A DNA stretch of 64,000 nucleotides. It comes from an uncultured Draconibacterium sp. Its GTDB lineage: Bacteria; Bacteroidota; Bacteroidia; Bacteroidales; Prolixibacteraceae. The stretch lies in the NCBI RefSeq assembly GCF_963675585.1, contig NZ_OY776411.1:997001-1061000 (forward strand). Direction: 5' to 3'. The notes under the pieces are model-generated. The model ran no database searches and was not told where the DNA came from. It saw nothing but the letters and a program-made list of their open reading frames with translations. The number at the start of each line of letters is the position of its first letter. Positions within the stretch are counted from its first letter, which is position 1. Of this stretch, positions 36,047 through 44,897 are shown piece by piece. The position numbers and the translations under genes were made by a program.

Positions 36047-36252
36047 TTTCTGCGTTTCCGGAAATTCAATTTTCAACAATAAGCGTACTAATTCTGTCAA
36101 AATACATTCTCTCATATTTTTACTGATCAAAAACTACTTTGAGAATACCCGGTAAATCCTACAATCATAAAACAGTAACTATTGCAATTAATATTGCCTT
36201 TTTTGTTGTTAAATCACGATCTTGCACCCATTATTTAATAAATTAATTTAGC

Positions 36253-36600
36253 ATGAAACTATTTGGTATTAAATTAGATAAGCGCGCGTTCATTCGATGG
36301 AAGATATACATCGATCGTGCCAGAATGTACATTGGTTACATTAGTTTTGTGATGATCGCCTTTATGTTTTTGAATGATTTTAAAGACGCATCAATCCGCA
36401 CATTTCTGGATGAAAACAAGTTGATTACCTACCCACTTATGATGGTTGTTTTTATGCTTTTTTCGCTGGTACTTGGAAGACTCGATACAAAACTGGGTTT
36501 ACGCAAAGAAGAAATGCGAAATGCCGCGATTGAAAATCCGGTTACCATGGAAATTTTAAACAACCTGAAGGAAATTCAGGAAAAACTGGATGAGAAATAG
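36253..36600 (+). CDS. Small two-pass membrane protein
   Basis: A 115-residue protein with two likely membrane segments (about residues 25-42 and 59-76). It has a basic N-terminus (DKRAFIRWKIYIDRARMYIG) and a charged C-terminal coiled-coil helix (NLKEIQEKLDEK). Its stop lies 3 bases before the end of the convergent EnvC-like gene. I recognise no family and assign no function. Confidence 0.7.
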   Translation: MKLFGIKLDKRAFIRWKIYIDRARMYIGYISFVMIAFMFLNDFKDASIRTFLDENKLITYPLMMVVFMLFSLVLGRLDTKLGLRKEEMRNAAIENPVTMEILNNLKEIQEKLDEK

Positions 36601-36603
36601 AAC

Positions 36604-37794
36604 TTACCGTCCGATCCAAAGTTCAGGATTTAGTTTGGTACTTTCTTTCCAAATCTGGAATTTCAGAATGGATTTATTTCCGTCATCAAAATCGGTGTAA
36701 ACCGTTCCTATTTTTTGTTTGGTAAGCACTTTATCGCCCTTTTTAACCACCACCTCACGAAGATTGGAATAAACGCTTAAAAAGCTACCGTGGCGTATAA
36801 TTACAGCCGTATTTCCCCCCGAAATACCAAACACCCTGCTTACTTCGCCATTAAAAATAGAACGTACCGTGGCTCCGGTTTCAGTGGCAATGTTTATTCC
36901 GTTATTTTGAACCTGAACATTGGTTAAAACCGGGTGCTGATGGACACCAAAATGTTCCACAATAATCCCGCGTTCAACAGGCCAGGGCAAACGTTGCTTG
37001 TTTTGCTCAAAACTGTTTCCTATAAGTTTTTGTTCGGGTGTTAGTTCAAATCCAGGACCACCGGCATCTCTGCTTTTGCGTGCCTCCTCTTCAATTATTC
37101 GTTGAATTTCGCGCTCGAGCTGACGTTCTATTTTTCGCTGATCGTTTAAGGTTTTCTGAAGACTGCTTTTCTTTTTCTTCAACTGTTGCAATTCGGAACT
37201 TTGTTGTCCCTGTTCTTTGGCAAGTGTTTGTTTTTCTTTTTGTGTTACTCCAATTAACGCCTGTTTTGCCTGTTTTTGCTGTTCCAGTTTTAGTCTGTTA
37301 TTGTCCAAAACCTCCTGAACGGTTGCAATGGTATTTGCCTGGTTCTGGCGAAATGCAGTGTATCGTTTAAAATACAACATGCGCCGATACGCCTGGTTAA
37401 AACTTTCGGCCGACAGCAGAAAAAGCAACTGGTCGCTTGAACCTTTGTTTTTATAGGCAAGTGTCACCAAAACGGCATATTCCTCTTTTAACTTTTCATG
37501 GTCATTTGTAAGCAATTCAATGGCCAGGGTATTATTGGCAATACATTCGTCGTAAATATCTATTTCGTGCTTAATACTTGTTAAAATGGCATTTCGGTAG
37601 CTTATTTTTGAAGTAAGCAAACGTAATTTTGATAAGGAGGATTTTTCGCTTTGTTGTGTTTCGTTTAACAAACGAGAGGTGTATTCAATCTCTTTTGCGG
37701 CATCTTGTTTTTTCTTTTGTAAATCGGAAATGTTCTGTGCCACACAAACAGACTGAAACAACAGGAATATACAGCCTAAAAAAACTCCTCTCAT
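36604..37794 (-). CDS. EnvC-like murein hydrolase activator (degenerate LytM)
   Basis: A 396-residue periplasmic protein with a signal peptide (ends near SVCVAQ), long coiled coils (about residues 20-250) and a C-terminal M23/LytM domain. The LytM zinc residues are missing: HxGxD is replaced by NNGINI, and the late HxH by FQI. As in E. coli EnvC, it should therefore not cut peptidoglycan itself but activate an amidase during cell division. It is the last of four tightly packed genes (dut, TPR, DUF4292, EnvC-like), 35 bases after the DUF4292 gene. Confidence 0.9.
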   Translation of the reverse strand: MRGVFLGCIFLLFQSVCVAQNISDLQKKKQDAAKEIEYTSRLLNETQQSEKSSLSKLRLLTSKISYRNAILTSIKHEIDIYDECIANNTLAIELLTNDHEKLKEEYAVLVTLAYKNKGSSDQLLFLLSAESFNQAYRRMLYFKRYTAFRQNQANTIATVQEVLDNNRLKLEQQKQAKQALIGVTQKEKQTLAKEQGQQSSELQQLKKKKSSLQKTLNDQRKIERQLEREIQRIIEEEARKSRDAGGPGFELTPEQKLIGNSFEQNKQRLPWPVERGIIVEHFGVHQHPVLTNVQVQNNGINIATETGATVRSIFNGEVSRVFGISGGNTAVIIRHGSFLSVYSNLREVVVKKGDKVLTKQKIGTVYTDFDDGNKSILKFQIWKESTKLNPELWIGR

Positions 37795-37829
37795 TCCAAA
37801 AAAAGATTTGTACTAATGTAACTGATTTA

Positions 37830-38717
37830 TCACTCGTTAACTTGTATCAACTCGTATTTTTCCGGAATTTTAATACTGAAGGTCTCAATTTTTTCAGTAG
37901 AAAAGCCACTCATGGTTATTTTCATATTTATTTCTTCCTCTTCCGAAAGAAAACTCATTTCGATGGCTCCCGGATAATCCTTCCTTTCAACCTTTGTAAA
38001 TTCGCTGAACAGAAGGTTTACAAAACGGTTATTGGTTTTATCGTTAATTTGAATTTGGTTGAGTGCAAAATTTTGCGGATCAAAAAACATCTTTTGAACA
38101 ATAAGCGCTTCATCATCCAAACGTTTTAAGCGGCGTTCTATTTTCTGTGGCTTGGCTTTCTCCTCTATTTTTGAGATTTTCTTTGTTTTTTCAGACTGAA
38201 GCACATACATGTTCGACTCGATGAATGAATCAAAAGTTTTAAAATCCTTGTTTTTAGGATCGTCCCGGTACGAAAAGGCATTGTTGGAGATAATCGCCTG
38301 AATGGTTGCAAAATTGAGGTCGATGTTCAAAAAATCGCTTAAATAACTGTAGTCGTCGATAAAGTAATTTCGATCGATGTAATTCACATACTTTACACTA
38401 TCCGGAGTAAGTAAAACCCGACCAACCGGAATATTTAATTTACTGATTGAAACCAGTATTTGTTCATCTTTTTCGGCTTTCAGACTAATTTTAAAAGCAG
38501 CTTTCGACTGGCTGCTGGAGTAGTTACATTTTATTCGTTTTATTGAAAGGTACTCATAGTCGAAGGCGTTTTGCTCCACTTTTTTTAGAAGTTTATTGGT
38601 GCTTATTGGCCTTGCTTCCACCCTGGGCAATTCGCTTGGTCCTTTACACGACGACAGCCACAGACTAACAATAAAAAGCCCAAATACCGAAAACTTTAAC
38701 AGACTTTTCTTCGCCAT
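37830..38717 (-). CDS. DUF4292 lipoprotein
   Basis: A 295-residue protein with a lipoprotein signal (KFSVFGLFIVSLWLSSC; the Cys near residue 23). The body has the LolA/LolB-like beta pattern of DUF4292 (KKIKCNYSS-like strands, VLLTPDSVKYVNYIDRNYFIDDY). I start it at the ATG at 38717; the open frame extends to 38849, but that part overlaps the upstream TPR gene. The stop of the TPR gene lies 1 base before, so they are probably coupled. Outer-membrane lipoprotein handling is suggested by the fold and not proven. Confidence 0.85.
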   Translation of the reverse strand: MAKKSLLKFSVFGLFIVSLWLSSCKGPSELPRVEARPISTNKLLKKVEQNAFDYEYLSIKRIKCNYSSSQSKAAFKISLKAEKDEQILVSISKLNIPVGRVLLTPDSVKYVNYIDRNYFIDDYSYLSDFLNIDLNFATIQAIISNNAFSYRDDPKNKDFKTFDSFIESNMYVLQSEKTKKISKIEEKAKPQKIERRLKRLDDEALIVQKMFFDPQNFALNQIQINDKTNNRFVNLLFSEFTKVERKDYPGAIEMSFLSEEEEINMKITMSGFSTEKIETFSIKIPEKYELIQVNE

Positions 38718-38718
38718 T

Positions 38719-40482
38719 TTACTCTTCAATATATTTTTCTTCCTTAATCTTACGATCGAGTACATCAGAATCGCCACCGTTATTTTTTGCATTCTTCCAA
38801 TATTCCAAAGCCTCTTTTTGTTTTCCGGCTTTAAATAAAATATCGCCAAAATGCTCCAGTAAAGTCGGATTATCTTCTCCCCCGTTGTTGATAGCCGACT
38901 CCATATAAAACTTAGCCAGCGTATATTCTCCCTTTTTGAATAATACCCATGCGTGCGTATCTAAATACGTCGAATTATCAGGAAAACGCTCCACAACTTT
39001 ACCACTCATTCGTTCTGCTTTGTCGAGATTTGTGCCCTCAACCGACAAATAATAAGCGTAGTTATTCAACGTCAGGTAATTTTCAGGATCAATTTCAACC
39101 GCTTTATCAAATATTTTAAAGGCTTCTGTCTTTTTGTTGAGTTTGTAAATCGCTTCTCCTTTTAACATTAAAAAGTTGGCTTGCAGCTGAGGATTTTCAA
39201 GCACAAAATCCAAACCTTCGTCACTCACTTTTATTGTTTCTTCGTATTTTTCAAGCTGAACACAGGCAATGGCATTAAAAAAGTAACCCTGTGTTTGATT
39301 TGGAAACAATTCGATCACTTTTTTAGTATGTTCGTACAACGCTTCCCAATCTTGCAAATCGTTATCAATTAACATGGTACGTTCCCAAACCGGATAATCG
39401 TTACTTTCAATATCGAGTGCTTTTAATAATTCGGTTCGCGCCTCTTTTAGTTTGTTTTCTTTAATTAAATTTTCGGCGTAAACAGTATGTACCATCGCTT
39501 CGTCAGGATGATTTTCCAAAAGAATTTCGATCAATTCTTCTTGTTGTACGGTATTCAATTTTGATTGTTGCGGATTGGATGTTAGCATCCAATACAGCTG
39601 AAGTTTTGTTTGAAGATCGACCGTGGCACTGGCAAAACCAAGTTTTGTTTCGTTAAACGATTTATCCAATTCGTTGTTTTCGAGGTAATAATTAGCCAGC
39701 GAAAAGTGTACAAAACCACTTTCAGGATCAAGTTCAAGTATTTTCAGGTAGTTTTTTAATGCATTTTCTTTATCGCCCTGGCTTTGGTACAAATCAGCCA
39801 GTAAACCATAATATTTAGCTTCTGAAGGATTGTTTTCAATCAATTTATTTATCTCTTCAAAAGCTTTGTCAACATTACCCGACTGCACATAAATTTGCTG
39901 TTTTGCTACCGAAATCTGTTCGTTTATTCCGGTCTCTTGTTCCATTTGCTCGTAAGCATCAATTGCTTCATCATAACGTTGAGAGCTGGCTAAAAGTGCA
40001 GCTTTCATATAAATGTACTCCAGGTTTTCAGGCTCCTCTTTTAACAGCTCGGAATAAATATTAGCTGCTTCCGAAAATTTATTTGTTTGCTGATAAATTT
40101 GTGCCAGCAACAGTTTATACCACTTGTTGTCCGGATTTAAACTGATCGCCTTTTCGAGTAAAAGTGATGCACTTGTAAAATCGTTGTTTACCGCATGAAT
40201 ATTGGCCAATTCGAACATTGCTGCCGACGAGTTCGGATCGATTTCCAAACAACTCGAAAGCAACTGAATTGCCTCTTGTGCATTACCAAACATTTTTTGT
40301 TTTAAAGCCTCCACAAAAAGGTATTCAAACTCCTTTTGTTTCTGCTCAACAAGTTCAGTTGTAGGCCCGTCAACTGCGGCCTCTGCTACTTGTTGTTCGG
40401 TAATTTGTTTTGGACCCGAACACGATGAAATTGCTACTGCAAGCGCTGCAACTCCAAGTCCTTTACTAATTAATTTCTTCAT
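38719..40482 (-). CDS. Tetratricopeptide-repeat lipoprotein
   Basis: A protein of about 587 residues with a lipoprotein signal (VAALAVAISSC) and many TPR helical pairs through to the end, for example AIQLLSSCLEIDPNSSAAMFELANI and ALKNYLKILELDPESGFVHFSLANYY. The repeats form a protein-binding superhelix in the periplasm. The frame starts at 40512, but the ATG at 40482 gives a proper signal and lies 1 base after the dut stop. In Bacteroidota this order (dut-TPR-DUF4292-M23) is recurrent, from memory of other genomes. The partner protein is unknown. Confidence 0.88.
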   Translation of the reverse strand: MKKLISKGLGVAALAVAISSCSGPKQITEQQVAEAAVDGPTTELVEQKQKEFEYLFVEALKQKMFGNAQEAIQLLSSCLEIDPNSSAAMFELANIHAVNNDFTSASLLLEKAISLNPDNKWYKLLLAQIYQQTNKFSEAANIYSELLKEEPENLEYIYMKAALLASSQRYDEAIDAYEQMEQETGINEQISVAKQQIYVQSGNVDKAFEEINKLIENNPSEAKYYGLLADLYQSQGDKENALKNYLKILELDPESGFVHFSLANYYLENNELDKSFNETKLGFASATVDLQTKLQLYWMLTSNPQQSKLNTVQQEELIEILLENHPDEAMVHTVYAENLIKENKLKEARTELLKALDIESNDYPVWERTMLIDNDLQDWEALYEHTKKVIELFPNQTQGYFFNAIACVQLEKYEETIKVSDEGLDFVLENPQLQANFLMLKGEAIYKLNKKTEAFKIFDKAVEIDPENYLTLNNYAYYLSVEGTNLDKAERMSGKVVERFPDNSTYLDTHAWVLFKKGEYTLAKFYMESAINNGGEDNPTLLEHFGDILFKAGKQKEALEYWKNAKNNGGDSDVLDRKIKEEKYIEE

Positions 40483-40483
40483 C

Positions 40484-40918
40484 TTATTTTTTACCGGTGT
40501 GGCCAAAACCACCCGCTCCTCTTTCTGTTTCTTCCAATTCCTCTACCAAATTCCATTCCACTGTTTCGTGAGCTGCAACAACCATTTGGCAAATGCGCTC
40601 TCCGTTCTCTATAACAAATTCATCTTGCGACAAGTTGATCAGAATTACACCTATTTCGCCACGATAATCTGCATCAATTGTTCCGGGAGTATTTAACACT
40701 GTAATTCCCTTATTTAAAGCCAATCCACTACGCGGACGAACTTGTGCCTCGTAACCTTGCGGCAATTCGATAAATAAACCGGTTGGAACCAAAATTCTTT
40801 CCAGAGGTTTTAATGTTATTGGATTTTCAAGATTGGCTCTTAAGTCCATTCCGGCCGAAAATAGTGTACTGTAAGCCGGTAATTCGTTTTTCGATTTATT
40901 TACAATTTTAACCTGCAT
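40484..40918 (-). CDS. dut: dUTP diphosphatase
   Basis: Dut hydrolyses dUTP to dUMP, keeping uracil out of DNA and feeding thymidylate synthesis. All five family motifs are visible in 144 residues: [42 protein letters not shown] and GAGGFGHTG. The trimeric cytosolic enzyme is of normal length. It is the first gene of a tight operon with the TPR, DUF4292 and EnvC-like genes. Confidence 0.97.
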   Translation of the reverse strand: MQVKIVNKSKNELPAYSTLFSAGMDLRANLENPITLKPLERILVPTGLFIELPQGYEAQVRPRSGLALNKGITVLNTPGTIDADYRGEIGVILINLSQDEFVIENGERICQMVVAAHETVEWNLVEELEETERGAGGFGHTGKK

Positions 40919-41028
40919 GCAATCTGTTTTTAAAAAAGAACCGCTAAAATAGTGAAATAAACTATCCCTGCGGTAGGTTTAACAATATTTATTGTTCTGA
41001 ATTTCGATTTCAACTAATTGGTTAACAA

Positions 41029-42156
41029 TCAAATAATAATAAGATCGGCCATTATTTCGTCTGATATAAACAGCCCTTTGTTTGATAAGGTAATTACATC
41101 GCCGTTAAGCAGTACCATTCCTGTGTTTATATATTTTGATGTTTGTTTTAAAAGATACGCTCTGTTTTCAGCCCCAAAATGCTGGTTTACAAAATCTAAC
41201 GAAAGCCCCCATTTTGTTCGAATCCGGGTTAAAATGTACTCGTTAAAACGATCTTTTTCGCTTAATATTTCTTCTTCAAAATAATCTGATTTGTTGGCAA
41301 AGGCTTTTATGTAACTTTCAACATGCGAAACATTCCAGCGGCGCGATTTTCCATCGAACGAGTGTGCCGAAGGACCCAGACCAAGGTATTTTATCCCCAT
41401 CCAATAGGATGTGTTATGCTTCGAATACATTTCATTTTTGGCAAAATTTGATATTTCGTATTGTTCAAAACCAGCTTTGTTTGCGTATTTAAGTAAAGTA
41501 GTAAACTGGTCAACACTTTCCGTTTCGTTCAACTCTTTTAATGTTCCCTTTTTTAACCAGGTATAAAAAGCAGTTCCTTCGTGATACGTTAAATGATAAG
41601 CCGATAAATGTTGAACCGGAAGTTGAAAAACCTGTTGTAAACTATCTTTCCATTCGGTTTGGTTTAAATTGGGTAAACCATAAATCAGATCAGCACTAAT
41701 GTTGTCGAAACCAATTTCTGCAGCATTTTTAATCACTTCTATTGCTTCTGCAGCATTGTGCCTTCGGTTCATTTTTTTCAGATGTGAATCCTGAAACGAC
41801 TGAATTCCAATACTTAAACGATTAACTCCAGCCTGTTGAATGGCCTTTAAATAACTGTTTGTTAAATCATCCGGATTGGCTTCAAAAGTAATTTCAACAC
41901 CAGAGCTTACAGTAAAGCTATCGGCAATGGAACTCAAAATTTGTGCTAACTCCCAGTTGCTTAAAACCGAAGGTGTTCCACCTCCAAAATAAATGGTTTC
42001 AATCGTTTCGTTTTGAAGGTAGTTTTTACGTTCTTTGATTTCTGTTAATAATGTTGAAAGAAATTTCTGTTGAAGCGAGGTATTTACAGTTTTGTAAAAA
42101 TCGCAGTAATAACATTTCTGACGACAAAAAGGAATATGAATATAAATACCTGCCAT
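41029..42156 (-). CDS. hemW: Radical SAM heme chaperone
   Basis: HemW is a radical-SAM relative of HemN that delivers heme rather than oxidising coproporphyrinogen. The 375-residue protein starts AGIYIHIPFCRQKCYYCDFY with CxxxCxxC but without the fourth Cys of HemN, and it is shorter. Further marks are FGGGTPSVL and GIQSFQDSHLKKMNR. Its ATG (42154-42156) overlaps by two bases the ATG of the divergent VanZ-like gene, in the palindrome CATG. No cobalamin or heme operon is adjacent. Confidence 0.93.
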   Translation of the reverse strand: MAGIYIHIPFCRQKCYYCDFYKTVNTSLQQKFLSTLLTEIKERKNYLQNETIETIYFGGGTPSVLSNWELAQILSSIADSFTVSSGVEITFEANPDDLTNSYLKAIQQAGVNRLSIGIQSFQDSHLKKMNRRHNAAEAIEVIKNAAEIGFDNISADLIYGLPNLNQTEWKDSLQQVFQLPVQHLSAYHLTYHEGTAFYTWLKKGTLKELNETESVDQFTTLLKYANKAGFEQYEISNFAKNEMYSKHNTSYWMGIKYLGLGPSAHSFDGKSRRWNVSHVESYIKAFANKSDYFEEEILSEKDRFNEYILTRIRTKWGLSLDFVNQHFGAENRAYLLKQTSKYINTGMVLLNGDVITLSNKGLFISDEIMADLIII

Positions 42157-42532
42157 GAATATTTCCCACTATTGGAGACTCGTTATTTGGTTCGCTCTTA
42201 TGTGCTACCTTCTGTTTATGCCTGCCAATCAGCTGCCATCCGAACCATTTTTAAAAATCCCCCATTTCGATAAAATCGTGCATTTTGGGCTATTTTTTAT
42301 TCTTTGTCTGTTACTTTTCAGACCTGTAAAACAGTTTACTCCTAACTTTTATTTCTGGACTCCTTTATTGGCCCTGGTTTTGGCTGTTGCATTGGAATTT
42401 TTGCAACAAAAAATTACAAAAAGCCGACACAGCGATGTGTACGATTTATGGGCCAATACTGCAGGATTAGCTGTTGCTGTTGTTTTTTACCGCTTTTTTG
42501 TAAAAGGTAAAAAAATCGAAATACTCGTTTAA
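42155..42532 (+). CDS. VanZ-family membrane protein
   Basis: A 125-residue membrane protein with four likely membrane segments. The VanZ pattern is visible as PHFDKIVHFGLFFILCLLL (about residues 36-54), the central ALEFLQQKITKSRHSDVYDLWANTAGLAVAVV with the conserved His-Asp, and a basic tail. VanZ-like proteins are of uncertain function; some affect teicoplanin resistance or lipid metabolism. The start codon shares two bases with that of hemW on the other strand, so each gene's promoter must lie in the other's coding sequence. Confidence 0.87.
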   Translation: MNISHYWRLVIWFALMCYLLFMPANQLPSEPFLKIPHFDKIVHFGLFFILCLLLFRPVKQFTPNFYFWTPLLALVLAVALEFLQQKITKSRHSDVYDLWANTAGLAVAVVFYRFFVKGKKIEILV

Positions 42533-42598
42533 TCTGTCTGTTTAAAATTGATACTATTCTCTTCTCCTGACATTCAGGATGGCAAAAACAATAAAAAC

Positions 42599-43042
42599 CT
42601 ACAACTTCATTAAATCTTCGTATTTATCAATGTCCTGGCTAATTACCTCAAGACTGGTTTCCTTGTAAAAACCACAAATTTCTTTTCGTAATTTATTGTA
42701 CTGTGCATGAACCGGGCAAAGCGGTTTTGAAGGATCGTGTGTTTTGCACGGTTCCAAACTAATCAGACAATTTGTAAAAAACTCTTCGCCATCCACTTTG
42801 GTTACAATGTCCCATAAATTAATCTCGGCTGCCGGACGTGACAAGGAAAAACCTCCGTTTGGTCCTTTTGTAGAAACCAATAATTTTTGTTTTACCAAAT
42901 TTTGCAGAATTTTTCCAAGAAAAGGTGACGACAATCCAAGATCTTCCGAGATCTTTTTTATGCCGATACGTTTGTCATCCTCCGAAAATTTTCCAAGATA
43001 AATCAAGGCTCTTAATGCGTACTTGCAAGTGTTTGATAACAT
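42599..43042 (-). CDS. Rrf2-family transcriptional regulator
   Basis: A 147-residue winged-helix regulator. The N-terminal helix-turn-helix spans about residues 1-60 (YALRALIYLGKFS, GLSSPFLGKILQNLVKQKLLVS, GGFSL). Three Cys residues in CLISLEPCKTHDPSKPLC (about residues 91-108) are spaced like the iron-sulfur ligands of IscR/NsrR, so it may sense iron-sulfur status, nitric oxide or oxygen. It is 5 bases behind lutB in the same operon and could control it. Confidence 0.92.
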   Translation of the reverse strand: MLSNTCKYALRALIYLGKFSEDDKRIGIKKISEDLGLSSPFLGKILQNLVKQKLLVSTKGPNGGFSLSRPAAEINLWDIVTKVDGEEFFTNCLISLEPCKTHDPSKPLCPVHAQYNKLRKEICGFYKETSLEVISQDIDKYEDLMKL

Positions 43043-43047
43043 GACAA

Positions 43048-44418
43048 TTATTTTAAATTTAACTTTGTTTGTTTACTATACGAATAATCCGAGAAGGTAG
43101 GAAATTTCTTTTGTTTACCCAGAACGTTTTTTTGTGTTGTAACAACCGCATTTTTAATGTCGCCGTTTACAAAATCCATATTTTTACGCTTTTTAAAAGC
43201 CCATTCATAAGCTTTCATTCCTGCATTCCAACCAAAACTACCTTGATTTTGTTCAATGCTACGTTTTCGGTTCTGCAAAATTAAATCGTGTAATGGTATT
43301 TTTACCGGACATACATCGGTGCATGCTCCACATACTGTACAGGCAAAACTTAAATGACCATACTTCTCGAAGCCTTTTAAAAAAGGTGTAATTACAGAAC
43401 CAATGGGACCACTGTAGGTGGTGTTATACGTGTATCCTCCAACGTTTTTATAAATGGGGCAAGCATTTAAACAAGCTCCACACCGAATACATTTTAATGA
43501 CTTATAATGCGTTTTATCGTTTGCAATTTTTGTTCGTTGATTGTCGAGTAAAACAACCACCATTTTATCGGGTCCATTGCTTTCATTATCACGTTTTGGA
43601 CCAGTTAATAACGAATTGTAAACGGTAACCTGCTGCCCGGTTCCAAGTGCCGAAAGCAGCGGAAACATAAGTTGTAAATCGTTTATTGAAGGAATTACTT
43701 TTTCGATTCCGGCAATTACAATGTGCACTTTGGGAAACGAAACCGACATAAAACCGTTTCCTTCGTTTTCAGTTAACGCTACTCCCCCAACATCGGCCAC
43801 TAAAAAATTAGCTCCGGTAACACCTACTTCGGCCGAAGTAAATTTTTCGCGTAATACTTTTCGCACAAAAAGAGTTAGTTCTGTTGGTGTGGAATCGGGT
43901 GGTGTTTTAAATTCTTTATGAAAAAGATCGGCAACATCTTCTTTTGATTTGTGCATTGCCGGAGTTAAAATATGGTATGGTTTTTCTCCTGCAACCTGAA
44001 CAATAAATTCACCTAAATCGGTTTCAACCGGTTCAAAACCTGCCTTTTCCAGGTTTTCATTTAATTCAATTTCTTCCGAAATCATCGACTTGCTTTTTAC
44101 CAAAAGCTTTGCGTTGTTCTCTTCTAAAATTTTAATGATTTCAGTTACAGCTTCCTCGCCATTGCGTGCCCAAACAACATCAATCCCGTTGTTTGTTGCC
44201 TTGTTTTCAAACTCTTCGAGATACGTAGCCAGATTGGCCACAACTTTACCTTTTAAATACGAAGCTCTTTGTTTTGCCAAATCCATATTTCTGTACCTAA
44301 GCTTTCCTTTTGCAACCGCTTCGTCGTACTTCGAAATATTAAAATTTAAAGTTTTGCGGTGCGTTTTATCAAACGCGATTTTAGAATCCTTGAGAAATAT
44401 GTTTTGTAATTTTGGCAT
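43048..44418 (-). CDS. lutB: LutB-like iron-sulfur lactate-utilization protein
   Basis: A 456-residue protein of the LutB/YkgF family. It has an N-terminal LUD domain and two C-terminal 4Fe-4S motifs, CIRCGACLNACP and CTVCGACTDVCP. In Bacillus, LutABC oxidises L-lactate, passing electrons to the respiratory chain. LutA and LutC are not next to it here, so the partner genes must lie elsewhere. I chose ATG 44418 over the TTG one codon upstream. It starts 3 bases after rpiB and ends 5 bases before Rrf2. Confidence 0.92.
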   Translation of the reverse strand: MPKLQNIFLKDSKIAFDKTHRKTLNFNISKYDEAVAKGKLRYRNMDLAKQRASYLKGKVVANLATYLEEFENKATNNGIDVVWARNGEEAVTEIIKILEENNAKLLVKSKSMISEEIELNENLEKAGFEPVETDLGEFIVQVAGEKPYHILTPAMHKSKEDVADLFHKEFKTPPDSTPTELTLFVRKVLREKFTSAEVGVTGANFLVADVGGVALTENEGNGFMSVSFPKVHIVIAGIEKVIPSINDLQLMFPLLSALGTGQQVTVYNSLLTGPKRDNESNGPDKMVVVLLDNQRTKIANDKTHYKSLKCIRCGACLNACPIYKNVGGYTYNTTYSGPIGSVITPFLKGFEKYGHLSFACTVCGACTDVCPVKIPLHDLILQNRKRSIEQNQGSFGWNAGMKAYEWAFKKRKNMDFVNGDIKNAVVTTQKNVLGKQKKFPTFSDYSYSKQTKLNLK

Positions 44419-44421
44419 CAA

Positions 44422-44871
44422 TTATTTTATCGGAATCTGTTCAATTCTACGCGCATGACGGCCACCTTCAAAATCAGCACTTAAAAATGCTGTAACAATT
44501 GCAATTGCTTCTTCGTCGGAAACAAAACGACCGGGAATTGCACAAACATTTGCATTGTTGTGCTGACGTGCCAATGTTGCTATTTCGGTATTCCAGCAAA
44601 CTCCCGAACGAACTCCCTGATGCTTGTTTGCAGCAATACTAATTCCCTGACCGCTGCCGCAAAAGGTTATTCCAATTTCATATTCGCCTTTTTCAATTGC
44701 TTCTCCCATTAGGTGCGCATACACCGGATAATCAACACTTTCATCTGAATAACATCCAAGGTCTTTAAATTCGATATTGTTATCGTTCAAAAATTTTTTG
44801 ATTACCTGTTTTTTTGCAAATCCTGCATGATCGCTGGCCAATGCAATTACTTTACCTTCTAAATGCTTCAT
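44422..44871 (-). CDS. rpiB: Ribose-5-phosphate isomerase B
   Basis: RpiB interconverts ribose 5-phosphate and ribulose 5-phosphate in the pentose phosphate pathway. The 149-residue RpiB/LacA-type protein has the N-terminal ALASDHAGFAKK (Asp-His phosphate-binding), the active-site Cys in ITFCGSGQGISIAANK (about residue 70) and the C-terminal HARRIEQI. Normal length. It is the first gene of the rpiB-lutB-rrf2 run on the minus strand. Confidence 0.96.
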   Translation of the reverse strand: MKHLEGKVIALASDHAGFAKKQVIKKFLNDNNIEFKDLGCYSDESVDYPVYAHLMGEAIEKGEYEIGITFCGSGQGISIAANKHQGVRSGVCWNTEIATLARQHNNANVCAIPGRFVSDEEAIAIVTAFLSADFEGGRHARRIEQIPIK

Positions 44872-44897
44872 TTCACAAAATTAATACTTTTTGATAC

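Noticed and set aside
38718..38849. Long N-terminal extension of the DUF4292 protein
   Set aside because: It would overlap the TPR gene by 131 bases and place the lipoprotein signal internally; the ATG at 38717 is better.
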